A stretch of 64,000 nucleotides of DNA, taken from NCBI RefSeq assembly GCF_900269665.1, contig NZ_LT985361.1, positions 1,891,459-1,955,458 of the forward strand, read 5' to 3'. Shown here one piece after another: positions 41,560-50,170 of the stretch; positions within the stretch are counted from its first letter, which is position 1; each line of letters opens with the position of its first letter. Origin of the DNA: Nocardia suismassiliense. GTDB taxonomy: Bacteria; Actinomycetota; Actinomycetes; Mycobacteriales; Mycobacteriaceae. The translations under genes and the position numbers were made by a program. The notes beneath the pieces were generated by a model. That model was not told where the DNA came from and did no database searches. It worked only from the letters and a program-made list of their open reading frames with translations.

Positions 41560-42846
41560 TTAACGGGCTGGGGCGAACCCACCTCCGCGTGGTCGTGTTG
41601 ATGGCAGGATCGCGGCAAACTCGACCGGCATGTGCGCCGGGCCGCGCAGGTTCACGTGTTCGCGGTAAACCGGCGGATCCGTGGTGAGACGGGGCATTTC
41701 GACGCGTTGCGCGAACCGGGTGAGCGCTATCCGTGCCTCCAGCCGGGCCAGCGGAGCGCCGAGACAGAAGTGCGCGCCGAGTCCGAAGGCCAGATTGCGG
41801 TTGTCGCGGGCCGGGTCGAAGCGGTCCGGGTCGGGGAATCCGGCGGGGTCGCGGTGGGCGGCGGCGATCAGCATGACCACCAGATCGCCGCGCTCGACGG
41901 CGAGGTCGCCGACCGTCAGGTCGTCCGCGGCGATGCGCGGGATGAGTTGTACCGGCGGATCGAAGCGCAACGTCTCCTCGACGACGGCCTGTGCCCGTTC
42001 GGGATTCGCGCGCAGTGCGGCGAGTTCGTCGGGGCGGCGCAGCAGGGCGAGGGTGGCGTTGGCGATGAGGTTGACCGTGGTTTCGTGCCCCGCGACGAGC
42101 AGTAGTGCACAGGTGGAGATCAGCTCGTCGTGGCTGAGCATGTCCCCGGCGTCCTCGGCGGCGAGCAGCTCCGAGAGCAGGTCCGGTCCGGGGGTGGCGC
42201 GGCGGCGTTCGGTCAGCTGCTCGAAGTAGTTGCTGAGTTCGGTTCCGGCGCGCTGTATTTCGGCGGGGTCGGCGCGGAATGCGGTGGCCTGCTTCGAGGT
42301 CGGGTCCAACGTGCGGGCCAGCAGGGCCGACCAATGGCTCAGCCGCGCTTCGTCTTCCAGCGGCACGCCGAGCAGTTCACAGATGACGGTCACCGGCAGC
42401 GGGTAGGCGAACGCGGTGACGGCGTCGAATGCTCCTGCCGCCGAGTGCTTGTCGAGGATGTCGTCGACGATTTCGGTGATCCGCGGTGCGAGCTGCTGCA
42501 CCACCCGCGGGGTGAAGGCCTTCGACACCAGCCGCCGCAGCCGGGTGTGGTCGGGCGGGTCGAGGAACAGGAACGACGGTTTCGCCTGCTCAGCAGTGGT
42601 TTTCGTGGCGTCGTAGATCGGCATCGAGCCGAGCTGCAGCTTCGCCAGCGAGCGGTCCACGCTCACCCTCGGGTCTCGGAGCACGGCGGTGCAGTCGGCG
42701 TGGCTGGTCACCACGACGACCGGCGCGGTGCCGATCCGGAACGGCCCGCGTTCCCGTAGTCGCGCGAACAGCGGATAGGGGTTCGACCGCACCGCCGGGT
42801 CGAGTAGACGGACGTAGTCGGCGATCGACTGATCTGCTGAGGTCAT
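41560..42846 (-). CDS. Cytochrome P450
   Basis: A 428-residue soluble bacterial P450. The oxygen-activating I-helix motif is AGHETT (252-257), the ExxR motif is ETLR (291-294), and the haem-binding loop FGLGAHFCLG (354-363) supplies Cys361 as the iron ligand. No ferredoxin or reductase gene is adjacent, so redox partners must come from elsewhere. Similarity to CYP107-type actinobacterial enzymes suggests hydroxylation of a macrolide-, terpenoid- or fatty-acid-like substrate, without firm assignment. Confidence 0.93.
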   Translation of the reverse strand: MTSADQSIADYVRLLDPAVRSNPYPLFARLRERGPFRIGTAPVVVVTSHADCTAVLRDPRVSVDRSLAKLQLGSMPIYDATKTTAEQAKPSFLFLDPPDHTRLRRLVSKAFTPRVVQQLAPRITEIVDDILDKHSAAGAFDAVTAFAYPLPVTVICELLGVPLEDEARLSHWSALLARTLDPTSKQATAFRADPAEIQRAGTELSNYFEQLTERRRATPGPDLLSELLAAEDAGDMLSHDELISTCALLLVAGHETTVNLIANATLALLRRPDELAALRANPERAQAVVEETLRFDPPVQLIPRIAADDLTVGDLAVERGDLVVMLIAAAHRDPAGFPDPDRFDPARDNRNLAFGLGAHFCLGAPLARLEARIALTRFAQRVEMPRLTTDPPVYREHVNLRGPAHMPVEFAAILPSTRPRGGGFAPAR

Positions 42847-42934
42847 GGGACTCCCACCTGCTGGGCCCGGCGATACCGGCTGGGTCCAGCATGCGCCCAG
42901 GCAACCGGCTCGCGCCAGGACAGCGGCCGACTGA

Positions 42935-44326
42935 TCAGGACAAGGCCAGGGCTGCTGCGGTAATGGCCTTGGCCGCCCGGTCCACGTCGGCGTCGGTCGT
43001 GCGCCAGTTGCTGAACGCGGCCCGCAGCGCCGGTTGCCCTTCGTAAACGGTTGGCGTCACGAAGGTCTCGCCGGACTCGGCAATGGCTTCGGCCAGTGCG
43101 TCGACCCGCTCGGCGGTGGCCCGGTCGGCCAGCGTGAAGCAGACGACATTGAGGCGGACCGGCGCGGTGAGCCGGAGCAGTCCGGTCGCCGTGAGCTGCT
43201 CGGCGAGGTTGTTCGCGCAGGAGATGTTGCGCCGCACGATGTCCTGGTGACCGTTGCGGCCGTACGCGGTCAGCGAGAACCAGGCGGCGAGCGCGCGCAG
43301 CCGCCGCGAGTTCTCCGGGACCAGGTGCCCGAAATCCGGGGTGCCGGTGGGCGCGGTCAGATACGCGGCGGAATTCAGGAAGACACGCAGTTGCAGATCG
43401 CGGCGCCGGGTGAACTGGACCGCCGCGTCATACGGCACATTGAGCCATTTGTGCAGGTCGACGCAGACCGAATCCGCCGCGCCGAGACCGTCGACCAGTG
43501 CGGCGTGCTCCGGCGAGAGCGCCGCGAACGCGCCGAACGCACCATCTACGTGGAGCCAGAATGGATAACGTTGGCGCAGTGCGGCAATCGCGCGCAGGTC
43601 GTCGAAGTCGACGGTGTTCACCGTGCCCGCGTTGGCCACCACGATGGCCGGCCGACCATCCAGAGCCGCGAGTGCCTCGTCGAGCTCGGCCACGTCGACA
43701 GCTTCCCGGCCCGGCAGGGTCGGCACCAGTTGCACACTGTCCCGGCCGATTCCGAGCATGGACAACGATTTGACGATGCTGGCGTGCGGCGTCCCCGACA
43801 GCACGTGCACCGGCCCGAGCGCGCCGACCCCGGCCTGCGCCACCGAGATTCCGCGCTGCTCGCCCAGCCACTCCCGCGCGATCGCCAGCCCGACGAAGTT
43901 CGACATGGTCGCCCCGCTGACGAACGCCCCGGTGTGCTGGTCCAGGCCGAACAGCCGCCCGATCCAGTCGACGGTCTGCCGTTCGAGCTCGATGGCCGTG
44001 GAGTCCTCGCCCGACATCGCGTTCTGATCGAGCACCCCGGTGAGCCAGTCGCCGGCGACCGAGGCCGGGGTGGCGCCGCCGGTGACGAAGCCGAGGTAGC
44101 GCGGTCCCGCGCTGCCGGAGAACCCCGGCTCCCATCGCTCGCGGAACAGCGCGAGTGCTCGGCGCAGGCCGATACCGTGCTCCGGAAGTTCTTCGGGCCG
44201 CACCTCTTTCGGTGCCCGCGCGACTGGCCGGGTGTCGATGCCGGTCAACAGGTCCGTCGCGGACGCGCGCACCGCGTCCAGCAGTGCGGGTAGCTCGGCC
44301 AGGTCGTTGGCAAGGTTTTCGTCCAC
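42935..44326 (-). CDS. Pyridoxal-5'-phosphate-dependent decarboxylase (group II)
   Basis: A 463-residue fold-type I PLP enzyme. The cofactor Asp lies in HVDGAFGAF (259-267, Asp261) and the Schiff-base lysine is Lys293 in DLHKWLNVPYD. TGGATPASVAGDWL and SGATMSNFVGLAIARE are conserved in aromatic-amino-acid/glutamate decarboxylase relatives. It would decarboxylate an amino acid to an amine; substrate unknown. Downstream of the L,D-transpeptidase gene on the same strand with a 66-bp gap. Confidence 0.88.
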   Translation of the reverse strand: MDENLANDLAELPALLDAVRASATDLLTGIDTRPVARAPKEVRPEELPEHGIGLRRALALFRERWEPGFSGSAGPRYLGFVTGGATPASVAGDWLTGVLDQNAMSGEDSTAIELERQTVDWIGRLFGLDQHTGAFVSGATMSNFVGLAIAREWLGEQRGISVAQAGVGALGPVHVLSGTPHASIVKSLSMLGIGRDSVQLVPTLPGREAVDVAELDEALAALDGRPAIVVANAGTVNTVDFDDLRAIAALRQRYPFWLHVDGAFGAFAALSPEHAALVDGLGAADSVCVDLHKWLNVPYDAAVQFTRRRDLQLRVFLNSAAYLTAPTGTPDFGHLVPENSRRLRALAAWFSLTAYGRNGHQDIVRRNISCANNLAEQLTATGLLRLTAPVRLNVVCFTLADRATAERVDALAEAIAESGETFVTPTVYEGQPALRAAFSNWRTTDADVDRAAKAITAAALALS

Positions 44327-44392
44327 CCTGCCGACGCTACGAGCCGGGCACCCGTCTTGTCGGGAGCCAGTCCGAAGGTGCTGGCCTTGCCG

Positions 44393-45607
44393 CTACTTCA
44401 GCGCGCTGCCCTGCAGCCACTGCTCCCAGGGCACGCCCCAGTCGCCGTTCTGCCAGACCTCGAGCGGCGCGCCGCCGGTATTGCGCACCTCGACCACATC
44501 GCCGGGGAGCGAGAACTCGTAGAACCAGCGCGCGTGCTCCGGGCTGAGGTTCAGGCAGCCGTGCGAGGTGTTGGTATTGCCCTGCGCCCACATGGTCGAG
44601 GCGAGTTCGTGCAGGTAGATGCCGTCGGTGCTGATCCTGGTCGCCCAGTTGATGGTCTCCTTGTAGCCGAGCCGCGAGTTGACCGGCAGCCCGAAGGTGG
44701 AGGAGTCCATGATCACCGGGTTGGCCTTGCTCATCACCGTGTAGACGCCGGGCTGGGTCCAGAAGGTGATCGTCTTGCCGCCCACCGTCTCGCTGCCGCC
44801 CATGCCCATCGAGGTCGGCATGGTGCGCACGAGTTTGCCGTTCTCGTAGACCTGGACCTGCTTGGTGTTGTCGTCGGCGATGGACACGTGCGAGGGGCCG
44901 ATGGTGAACGACGCCTTGCTGTCCTCCTGGCCGTAGAGGCCGTTGCCGAGGTCGACCGCGTAGATATTCGCCGCGACATTCACCTTCGTGCCCGGCGGGT
45001 AGTACTCGCGCGGCCGCCAGTGCGCGCGGCGGTTGTCGAGCCAGTACCACGAGCCCTCGAGCTGCGGGGTTGTGGTCACCGACAGCCGTTTCTCGGCCAG
45101 CGCCCGGTCCGGGACGTCCTCGTCGAAGTGGGCCACGATGACGGCGCCGACGCCGTAGGTGCCACCGTCCAGCAGCCCGCCGGCGGTGGTTTCGAAGTAG
45201 ACCTTGGTCTGGTTGTTCGGCGTCAGCGTGCTGAACGTCGAGGTCTGCGGGCCGCTGCGGCCGGTGATGGTGAGACTCTCGGCGGTGATGGTGTAGGTGT
45301 GGCCGTAACCGAGCGGTTCGGTGGGTTTCCACGCCGTCTTGTCCGGCGTCAGGATGCCCTCGAGCTGTTTGCCCTGCTCGTTGGTCATGCTGACCGAGGT
45401 CAGCATGCCGTCACCCGCGCTGACCTGGACCGGTGCGCTCGGGTCGATATCCTTCGCGCCCTGCGCCGGGGTGAAGGAGATGGCGGGCGGCGCGGGGTCG
45501 GCCGCTCCCGGCTGCTTCGACTCCGACCCTGAACAACCGGCAACCACCAGGGCGATGACCAGGATGACAATCCCGGCCACGCTGGATCGGAAGCGGCGAC
45601 TCGACAT
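44393..45607 (-). CDS. L,D-transpeptidase lipoprotein (Ig-like + YkuD)
   Basis: A 404-residue lipoprotein with lipobox VVAGC, two Ig-like beta domains (about residues 40-230) and a C-terminal YkuD catalytic domain with SHGCLNLSPEHA, Cys351 being the nucleophile. This matches mycobacterial LdtMt1/2-type enzymes, which make 3-3 cross-links in peptidoglycan outside the membrane. AGGAGAAATC sets the ATG at 45607 (MSSRRFRSS); a longer frame to 45646 lacks such a site. A key target of carbapenems in relatives. Confidence 0.93.
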   Translation of the reverse strand: MSSRRFRSSVAGIVILVIALVVAGCSGSESKQPGAADPAPPAISFTPAQGAKDIDPSAPVQVSAGDGMLTSVSMTNEQGKQLEGILTPDKTAWKPTEPLGYGHTYTITAESLTITGRSGPQTSTFSTLTPNNQTKVYFETTAGGLLDGGTYGVGAVIVAHFDEDVPDRALAEKRLSVTTTPQLEGSWYWLDNRRAHWRPREYYPPGTKVNVAANIYAVDLGNGLYGQEDSKASFTIGPSHVSIADDNTKQVQVYENGKLVRTMPTSMGMGGSETVGGKTITFWTQPGVYTVMSKANPVIMDSSTFGLPVNSRLGYKETINWATRISTDGIYLHELASTMWAQGNTNTSHGCLNLSPEHARWFYEFSLPGDVVEVRNTGGAPLEVWQNGDWGVPWEQWLQGSALK

Positions 45608-45822
45608 GATTTCTCCTGTGTTCGCCGTGCGCTTCCCGCTGCGCACCTCTCTCGACTTTTGTCCCGTTCAGAAGTTTACCGGCCCGCGGGCGGTGCACTT
45701 CTGGCCGCATCCGCGTCGGGCGAGGGTGTCGAGGTCGTCCTATATGCGCTTATCAGCTGGTCAGTTGGCGCGATATTAACGCTAACCGTCATTGACGACC
45801 CTTGTTTGCTCATGATTTGCTG

Positions 45823-45836
45823 GCTCAATATTGAGC
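45823..45836. promoter_or_regulatory. Perfect 14-bp palindrome GCTCAATATTGAGC
   Basis: A complete palindrome 30 bp before the NTF2-like start, within the 258-bp divergent region shared with the L,D-transpeptidase. Length and A/T centre fit a MarR- or TetR-type operator. Confidence 0.55.
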
Positions 45837-45865
45837 GATCAACCGGCACGAAAGGAAGGCTTGTG

Positions 45866-46414
45866 ATGATCAGCATGACAACCGCTCCGCTGGACCGGAG
45901 ACGTGTCGGCAACCGGAGCACCGGCTCCGCCGGACTTTCCGACGCGGCTGTCGAACGCGCGGCGCTCGAACGCTTCTACGAACTGCTTTTCCTGCAGGAC
46001 CACGAACAGGTGCTGGACCTCGTCACCGACGATGTGCTGTTCCACGCCCCCTGGCAGCTACCCGGCATGCCGACCATGATCGAGGGGCGCGCCGAGCTGC
46101 ACGAAAGCATGCTCTGGTGGAGCACCGAACTGTGGAGCCCGGGCAGCCTGTCCCGCATCACCGTGCGCCCGTTCGCCACCGCGCACGCCTGGCTCGCCAA
46201 GGTCGAGGGTGAATTCACCGCGCTGGAGAGCGAACGGCTCTATCACGCGATGGTGCTCAGCGAGGTCCGCTTCGAGGGCGGCGCGATCGCCGAGGTGCGT
46301 CAGTATCACAACACGCTCAACCAGATCATCGCGTTGGGCGCGGACGTGCCGGGCATCAATGTGCCCGGCTACGGCGTCGGCTCGAACCGCGGTCAGGCCG
46401 AGGCCGTCGCCTGA
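45866..46414 (+). CDS. NTF2-like protein, SnoaL/PhzA-PhzB-type
   Basis: A 182-residue protein whose residues 30-170 form an NTF2-like alpha+beta barrel: AALERFYELLFLQDHEQVLD, FHAPWQLPGMPTMIEGRAEL, and the end NTLNQIIALGADVPGINVPG. This arrangement is that of the PhzA/PhzB and SnoaL cyclase/isomerase group, but no phenazine or polyketide genes are nearby. AAAGGAAGG six bases upstream selects ATG at 45866. A 14-bp palindrome upstream suggests dedicated regulation. Its 3' end overlaps the reading frame of a truncated M24 peptidase on the other strand. Confidence 0.75.
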   Translation: MISMTTAPLDRRRVGNRSTGSAGLSDAAVERAALERFYELLFLQDHEQVLDLVTDDVLFHAPWQLPGMPTMIEGRAELHESMLWWSTELWSPGSLSRITVRPFATAHAWLAKVEGEFTALESERLYHAMVLSEVRFEGGAIAEVRQYHNTLNQIIALGADVPGINVPGYGVGSNRGQAEAVA

Positions 46415-46548
46415 TCCGCCACCGCTGATTCCCGCATGCCCGGTGCGATGATGCCCCGGCCGACCACCTCGTCGAACAGCGCGACAGCCTTGGCCTCCGC
46501 CGCCAGCAGCGCGGAAACCCGCTCGGCCTCCGCCACATCCGTGTCCAT
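46393..46548 (-). pseudogene. Truncated N-terminus of an M24-family metallopeptidase
   Basis: Reads MDTDVAEAERVSALLAAEAK, then AVALFDEVVGRGIIAPGMRESAVADQ and stops after 51 residues. The pattern of an alpha-helix followed by a 'GxIxPGxxE' turn matches the start of actinobacterial Xaa-Pro aminopeptidase-like M24 proteins, which are normally over 200 residues. All metal ligands are missing. The break coincides with the 3' end of the NTF2-like gene, suggesting a deletion or insertion junction. A start at 46566 is also possible. Confidence 0.5.
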
Positions 46549-46637
46549 AACTGGAGCGTAGATCATCTGGTCATCAACGGTTTCCGTGCGGATTCGCCGG
46601 GTACGGCGATAGCAGGACGACAAAGGAGGTATGGCAC

Positions 46638-46865
46638 ATGGCCATCGATCAGGAGACCGGTGCGATCACCGGCACCAAAGACAAGAACTACAACCTCATC
46701 TGGTTCACCGAACAGTGCCTGAGCAACGCCCTGCGCATGGAGCTCTACGCGCAGGACGCCGAACGTGACGGCGACACCGAGCTCGGCGAGTTCTTCCGCC
46801 GCGCCCAGCACGAAAGCGTGAAGGGCGGCGAACAGGGCAAGGCCCTGCTGGCCAAGCGACTCTGA
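46638..46865 (+). CDS. Small conserved helical protein
   Basis: A 75-residue protein with a near-perfect ribosome site (AAAGGAGGT at 46622-46630, seven bases before the ATG). ETGAITGTKDKNYNLIWFTE leads into two helices rich in Glu, Arg and Ala (CLSNALRMELYAQDAERDGD; LGEFFRRAQHESVKGGEQG), reminiscent of one half of a ferritin-like bundle. I recall similar short proteins in other actinobacteria, but no function is known to me. The strong Shine-Dalgarno suggests high expression. Confidence 0.8.
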   Translation: MAIDQETGAITGTKDKNYNLIWFTEQCLSNALRMELYAQDAERDGDTELGEFFRRAQHESVKGGEQGKALLAKRL

Positions 46866-46916
46866 CCCTGAAAATAAGACGTGCCGCGAATGCCGCCGAG
46901 GCGGACAATTCGCGGC

Positions 46917-47669
46917 ATGCCTCTGCTGACGGAAAGTTTGGTCGCCGCCGAAAGATTTACCCGCGCAACGCAGCCCGTGCTCACCACGGGCGACGGCTTG
47001 GTCCTGCGGCCGTGGACAGCCGATGACGCGCAGGAAGTCCTGGAGGCTTTCACCGATCCGCTGATCCAACGCTGGCATGTACGCAGCGCCGACTCCCTCG
47101 CCGAGGTTCGCGAATGGATCGACGCGTGGATCGGGACATGGAGCGCCTGCGCCGCCGCCAATTGGGCGGTAGCCGATATCGGCACCGGCCGGCTCGTCGC
47201 ACGAGCCTCCTTGAAGAACTTGGAGCTGGCGGGCGGGCAGGCCGAGGTCGCCTACTGGACGGCGCCCGCTGCGCGCGGCCAGGCCGTCACGCCGCGCGCG
47301 ATATCCGCGCTCACCGCATGGGCTTTCGAGGTCGGTTTTCATCGCCTGGAGCTGACCCACTCGGTGGCGAACGAACGGTCGTGCCGGGTGGCGGCCAAGC
47401 TCGGTTATGCCCTGGAGGGCACGAAGCGAAGCGCCGGGTTGCACCTGGATGGCTGGCACGACATGCACCTGCATGCTCGCATCAACGGCGGGTATCCGGC
47501 GGGCATGAGTGGAGCAGAGAAGGATCGCACGACGGCCGAGGTGCAGCAGGAAGAGGCGGACTTCGCCGGCGAGCATTCGAAGCCGACGCATGCGGAGGAG
47601 CACCCGAAGGGGGCCGAGTTGGAGACCGATGAGTCGACCCCGGACGGGCACGCCGGAATGGACGACTAG
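46917..47669 (+). CDS. GNAT-family acetyltransferase with acidic C-terminal tail
   Basis: A 250-residue protein; residues 20-190 form a RimJ/RimL-like acetyltransferase (LRPWTADDAQEVLEAF; AEVAYWTAPAARGQAVTPRA; LELTHSVANERSCRVAAKLG), which transfers acetyl from CoA to a protein N-terminus or small amine. Residues about 195-250 are a disordered acidic tail rich in Glu, Asp, Lys and His, not typical of the family. The start is ATG at 46917; an upstream ATG in the frame lies too near the previous stop. The end overlaps the convergent methyltransferase gene by 4 bp. Confidence 0.85.
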   Translation: MPLLTESLVAAERFTRATQPVLTTGDGLVLRPWTADDAQEVLEAFTDPLIQRWHVRSADSLAEVREWIDAWIGTWSACAAANWAVADIGTGRLVARASLKNLELAGGQAEVAYWTAPAARGQAVTPRAISALTAWAFEVGFHRLELTHSVANERSCRVAAKLGYALEGTKRSAGLHLDGWHDMHLHARINGGYPAGMSGAEKDRTTAEVQQEEADFAGEHSKPTHAEEHPKGAELETDESTPDGHAGMDD

Positions 47670-48316
47670 ACGCGGCGGATCCGAGCCTGCCACGCCACCA
47701 GGTCGATGATGCTGCCTTCCTGCCAGCCGAGGTCGGGCCGCTGTTCCAGTGCGGGTTGGGTGACTCGGCCGCGGTAGTGCGCCGGCTGAATGTCTTCCAG
47801 TTCCCAACCCTCGGTGAATGATTCGCGAATAATCGAGTCGCTGATCTGAGGTCCGAAACCGGGGCCCGCATCGGACAGCGCGAGGATATTGACCAGTCCG
47901 CCCGGTTTGCACAGCGCGTGCAGGCTGCGGACGTAGGCCGCGCGTGCGTCTGGTTCGGTACCGAAGATGTGGAAGAGGGCGCTGTCCACGATGGTGTCGA
48001 AAGTTGGTGGGGCTTCGGCAGTGCCGAGCGCGATGGCGTCGGCCACCTCGAACTTGGCAGCCGGAACATCTTGCGCGGCAGCGTTCGCGCGGGCGAACTC
48101 GATCGCGCTGGGGGACAGGTCGATACCGAGCACGTCGTAGCCCAGCTTCGACAGCAGGATCGTGTGTTCGCCTGCCCCGCAACCGGGGTCGAGCACCCGC
48201 CCCCAGATACATCCGTCGCGCTCCAGCGCGACGATCGCAGGCTGCGGTTCACCGATGACCCAGGGGGCGATGTCGTTGTCGTAGGCGGCATTCCAGAAAT
48301 CGGCAGGACGAGTCAT
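47666..48316 (-). CDS. Class I SAM-dependent methyltransferase
   Basis: A 216-residue methyltransferase. PADFWNAAYDNDIAPWVIGE opens the protein and the SAM-binding motif I is VLDPGCGAGEHTILLSKLG, followed by VLGIDLSPSAIEFARANA and FDTIVDSALFHIF. This resembles thiopurine/small-molecule methyltransferases of actinobacteria; substrate unknown. Start ATG at 48316. It lies 136 bp downstream of glpD on the same strand but probably has its own promoter. Confidence 0.88.
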   Translation of the reverse strand: MTRPADFWNAAYDNDIAPWVIGEPQPAIVALERDGCIWGRVLDPGCGAGEHTILLSKLGYDVLGIDLSPSAIEFARANAAAQDVPAAKFEVADAIALGTAEAPPTFDTIVDSALFHIFGTEPDARAAYVRSLHALCKPGGLVNILALSDAGPGFGPQISDSIIRESFTEGWELEDIQPAHYRGRVTQPALEQRPDLGWQEGSIIDLVAWQARIRRV

Positions 48317-48452
48317 ACCTCGATGATCCACCCTGAACAAGGGTTGAGGTCAACGGCTCGTGCCGGGAATTCGGTGCCGCCGGTTACCCGGTGAGCTCGA
48401 TCCGCGGCCGAAACATCAGGCCTGGAACAGGAGCTCACCGGGCGTCGCGATG

Positions 48453-50132
48453 TCAGGCGACGGCCACCAAACGTGCGGCGTTCGCGGCCTCGTCGTCGGC
48501 GGCCTGGTAGGCGGCCAGCTCCGCCTCGACCCGGTCCCGGTAGCGGCTGAGCTCACGCTCGGCGTCGGCGGCATCCCAGCCCAGCCGGGCGCCGATCAGG
48601 AAGGCCACTTCCGGCGCGGCGAGCAGACCGCGGTCCGACGCCTCGATGGAGATGCGGGTACGCCGGGTCAGCACATCGTCGAGATGCAGTGCGCCCTCGT
48701 GGGTTACCGCGTAGACGACCTCGGCGGCGAGGTACTCCTCGGCGCCCGCCAGCGGCTCGCCCAGCGCGGGATCCTCGGCGATCAGCTCGAACAGGTCGTG
48801 CACGGCGGAGCCGTAGCGCCCGAGCAGATGCTCCACGGTCGCCTTCGGCAGCCCGCTGCGCTGCGCGAGGCTGTCGAGATCGGCGGCCATCTCCTGGTAG
48901 CCGACCGCGCCGAGCAGCGGCAGCTTCTCGGTCACCGACGGGGCGACCGCGCGACCGAGGCCCTGCACGGCGGCATCCACTACGTCGGCCGCCATCACCC
49001 GGTAGGTGGTGTACTTGCCGCCCGCGATCACGAACAGACCCGGAACCGGTTCCGCCACCGCGTGTTCGCGCGACAGCTTCGCGGTGTCGCTGGACGCGCC
49101 GGAGACCAGCGGACGCAACCCGGCGTAGGTGCCGACGATGTCGTCGCGGGTCAGTGGATCCCGCAGTACCGCGTTGACGTGATCGAGGATGTACTGCACG
49201 TCGGCGTTGCTCGCGGCCGGATGATCCTTGTCCAGCGACCAATCCGTGTCCGTGGTGCCGATGATCCAGTGCTGGTGCCACGGGATCACGAACAGCACGC
49301 TCTTCTCGGTGCGCATGATCAGCCCGGTGTCCAGGTCGAGCCGCTCGCGCGGCACCAGGATGTGCACGCCCTTGGAAGTGCGCACGTGGAACGGGAATTC
49401 GACGCCGGTCATCCGGTTCATCTCGTCGGTCCAGACGCCGGTCGCGCTGATCACCCGGCGGGCCCGCACGGTGTGCTCGCGTCCGGTCTCCAGATCGGTG
49501 ACCTGCGCGCCGATCACCCGCTCACCGTCGCGCAGCAGCCCGGTGACCTTGGTGCGGGTGAGCACGGTCGCGCCGTGCTGGGCCGCGGTGCGGGCGATCG
49601 TCATGGTGTGCCGCGCGTCGTCGACCTGGGCATCGAAGTAGCGGATGGCCCCGGTCATCGAGTCCTCGCGCAGCGCGGGCGCCAATTCCAGTGCGCGCGT
49701 GCGGGTCAGGTGCCGGTGCATCGGCAGCGCCCGCGCGCCACCGATGGTGTCGTACAGGGCGACGCCCGCACCGATGTACGCGCGCTCCCAGACCCGGTGC
49801 TGCAGCGGCAGCAGGAACGACACCGGGCGCACCAGGTGCGGCGCCAGCTTGTTCAGCAGCAGACCGCGTTCCTTCAAAGCCTCACGCACCAGCCAGAAGT
49901 CGAGCTGTTCGAGATACCGCAGCCCGCCGTGGATGAGCTTGCTGGAGCGGCTCGACGTGCCTGCCGCGAAGTCCCTGGCTTCCACCAAGGTGACGCTCAA
50001 GCCGCGTGCGGCCGCATCCAGTGCCGCGCCCGCGCCGACCACGCCGCCGCCGATCACCAGCACATCGATCTCGTTGTCGCCTAGTGCCTCGACCGCGGTG
50101 GCGCGGTAGCTGGGGTCTAATCGTGCTGACAT
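48453..50132 (-). CDS. glpD: Aerobic glycerol-3-phosphate dehydrogenase
   Basis: A 559-residue FAD enzyme: dinucleotide motif VLVIGGGVVGAGAALDAAARG (read VIGGGVVGAGAALD) near residue 27, then TLVEARDFAAGTSSRSSKLI and HGGLRYLEQLDFWLVREAL, the GlpD signature, and a C-terminal helical DAO_C domain. It oxidises glycerol-3-phosphate to dihydroxyacetone phosphate at the membrane, passing electrons to quinone. Last gene of the glpF-glpK-glpD operon, 38 bp after glpK. Confidence 0.95.
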   Translation of the reverse strand: MSARLDPSYRATAVEALGDNEIDVLVIGGGVVGAGAALDAAARGLSVTLVEARDFAAGTSSRSSKLIHGGLRYLEQLDFWLVREALKERGLLLNKLAPHLVRPVSFLLPLQHRVWERAYIGAGVALYDTIGGARALPMHRHLTRTRALELAPALREDSMTGAIRYFDAQVDDARHTMTIARTAAQHGATVLTRTKVTGLLRDGERVIGAQVTDLETGREHTVRARRVISATGVWTDEMNRMTGVEFPFHVRTSKGVHILVPRERLDLDTGLIMRTEKSVLFVIPWHQHWIIGTTDTDWSLDKDHPAASNADVQYILDHVNAVLRDPLTRDDIVGTYAGLRPLVSGASSDTAKLSREHAVAEPVPGLFVIAGGKYTTYRVMAADVVDAAVQGLGRAVAPSVTEKLPLLGAVGYQEMAADLDSLAQRSGLPKATVEHLLGRYGSAVHDLFELIAEDPALGEPLAGAEEYLAAEVVYAVTHEGALHLDDVLTRRTRISIEASDRGLLAAPEVAFLIGARLGWDAADAERELSRYRDRVEAELAAYQAADDEAANAARLVAVA

Positions 50133-50170
50133 GAATCTCTCCTATTTCCAGTGATATTCGCGTCGGCGAC

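Noticed and set aside
45866-46414. Phenazine biosynthesis PhzA/PhzB assignment
   Set aside because: The fold and the C-terminal NTLNQ...PGINVPG pattern are compatible, but no other phenazine gene is present, so only the general NTF2-like class is supported.
48360-50084. A 574-codon plus-strand frame opposite glpD
   Set aside because: glpD on the other strand carries all family motifs; this frame has none.
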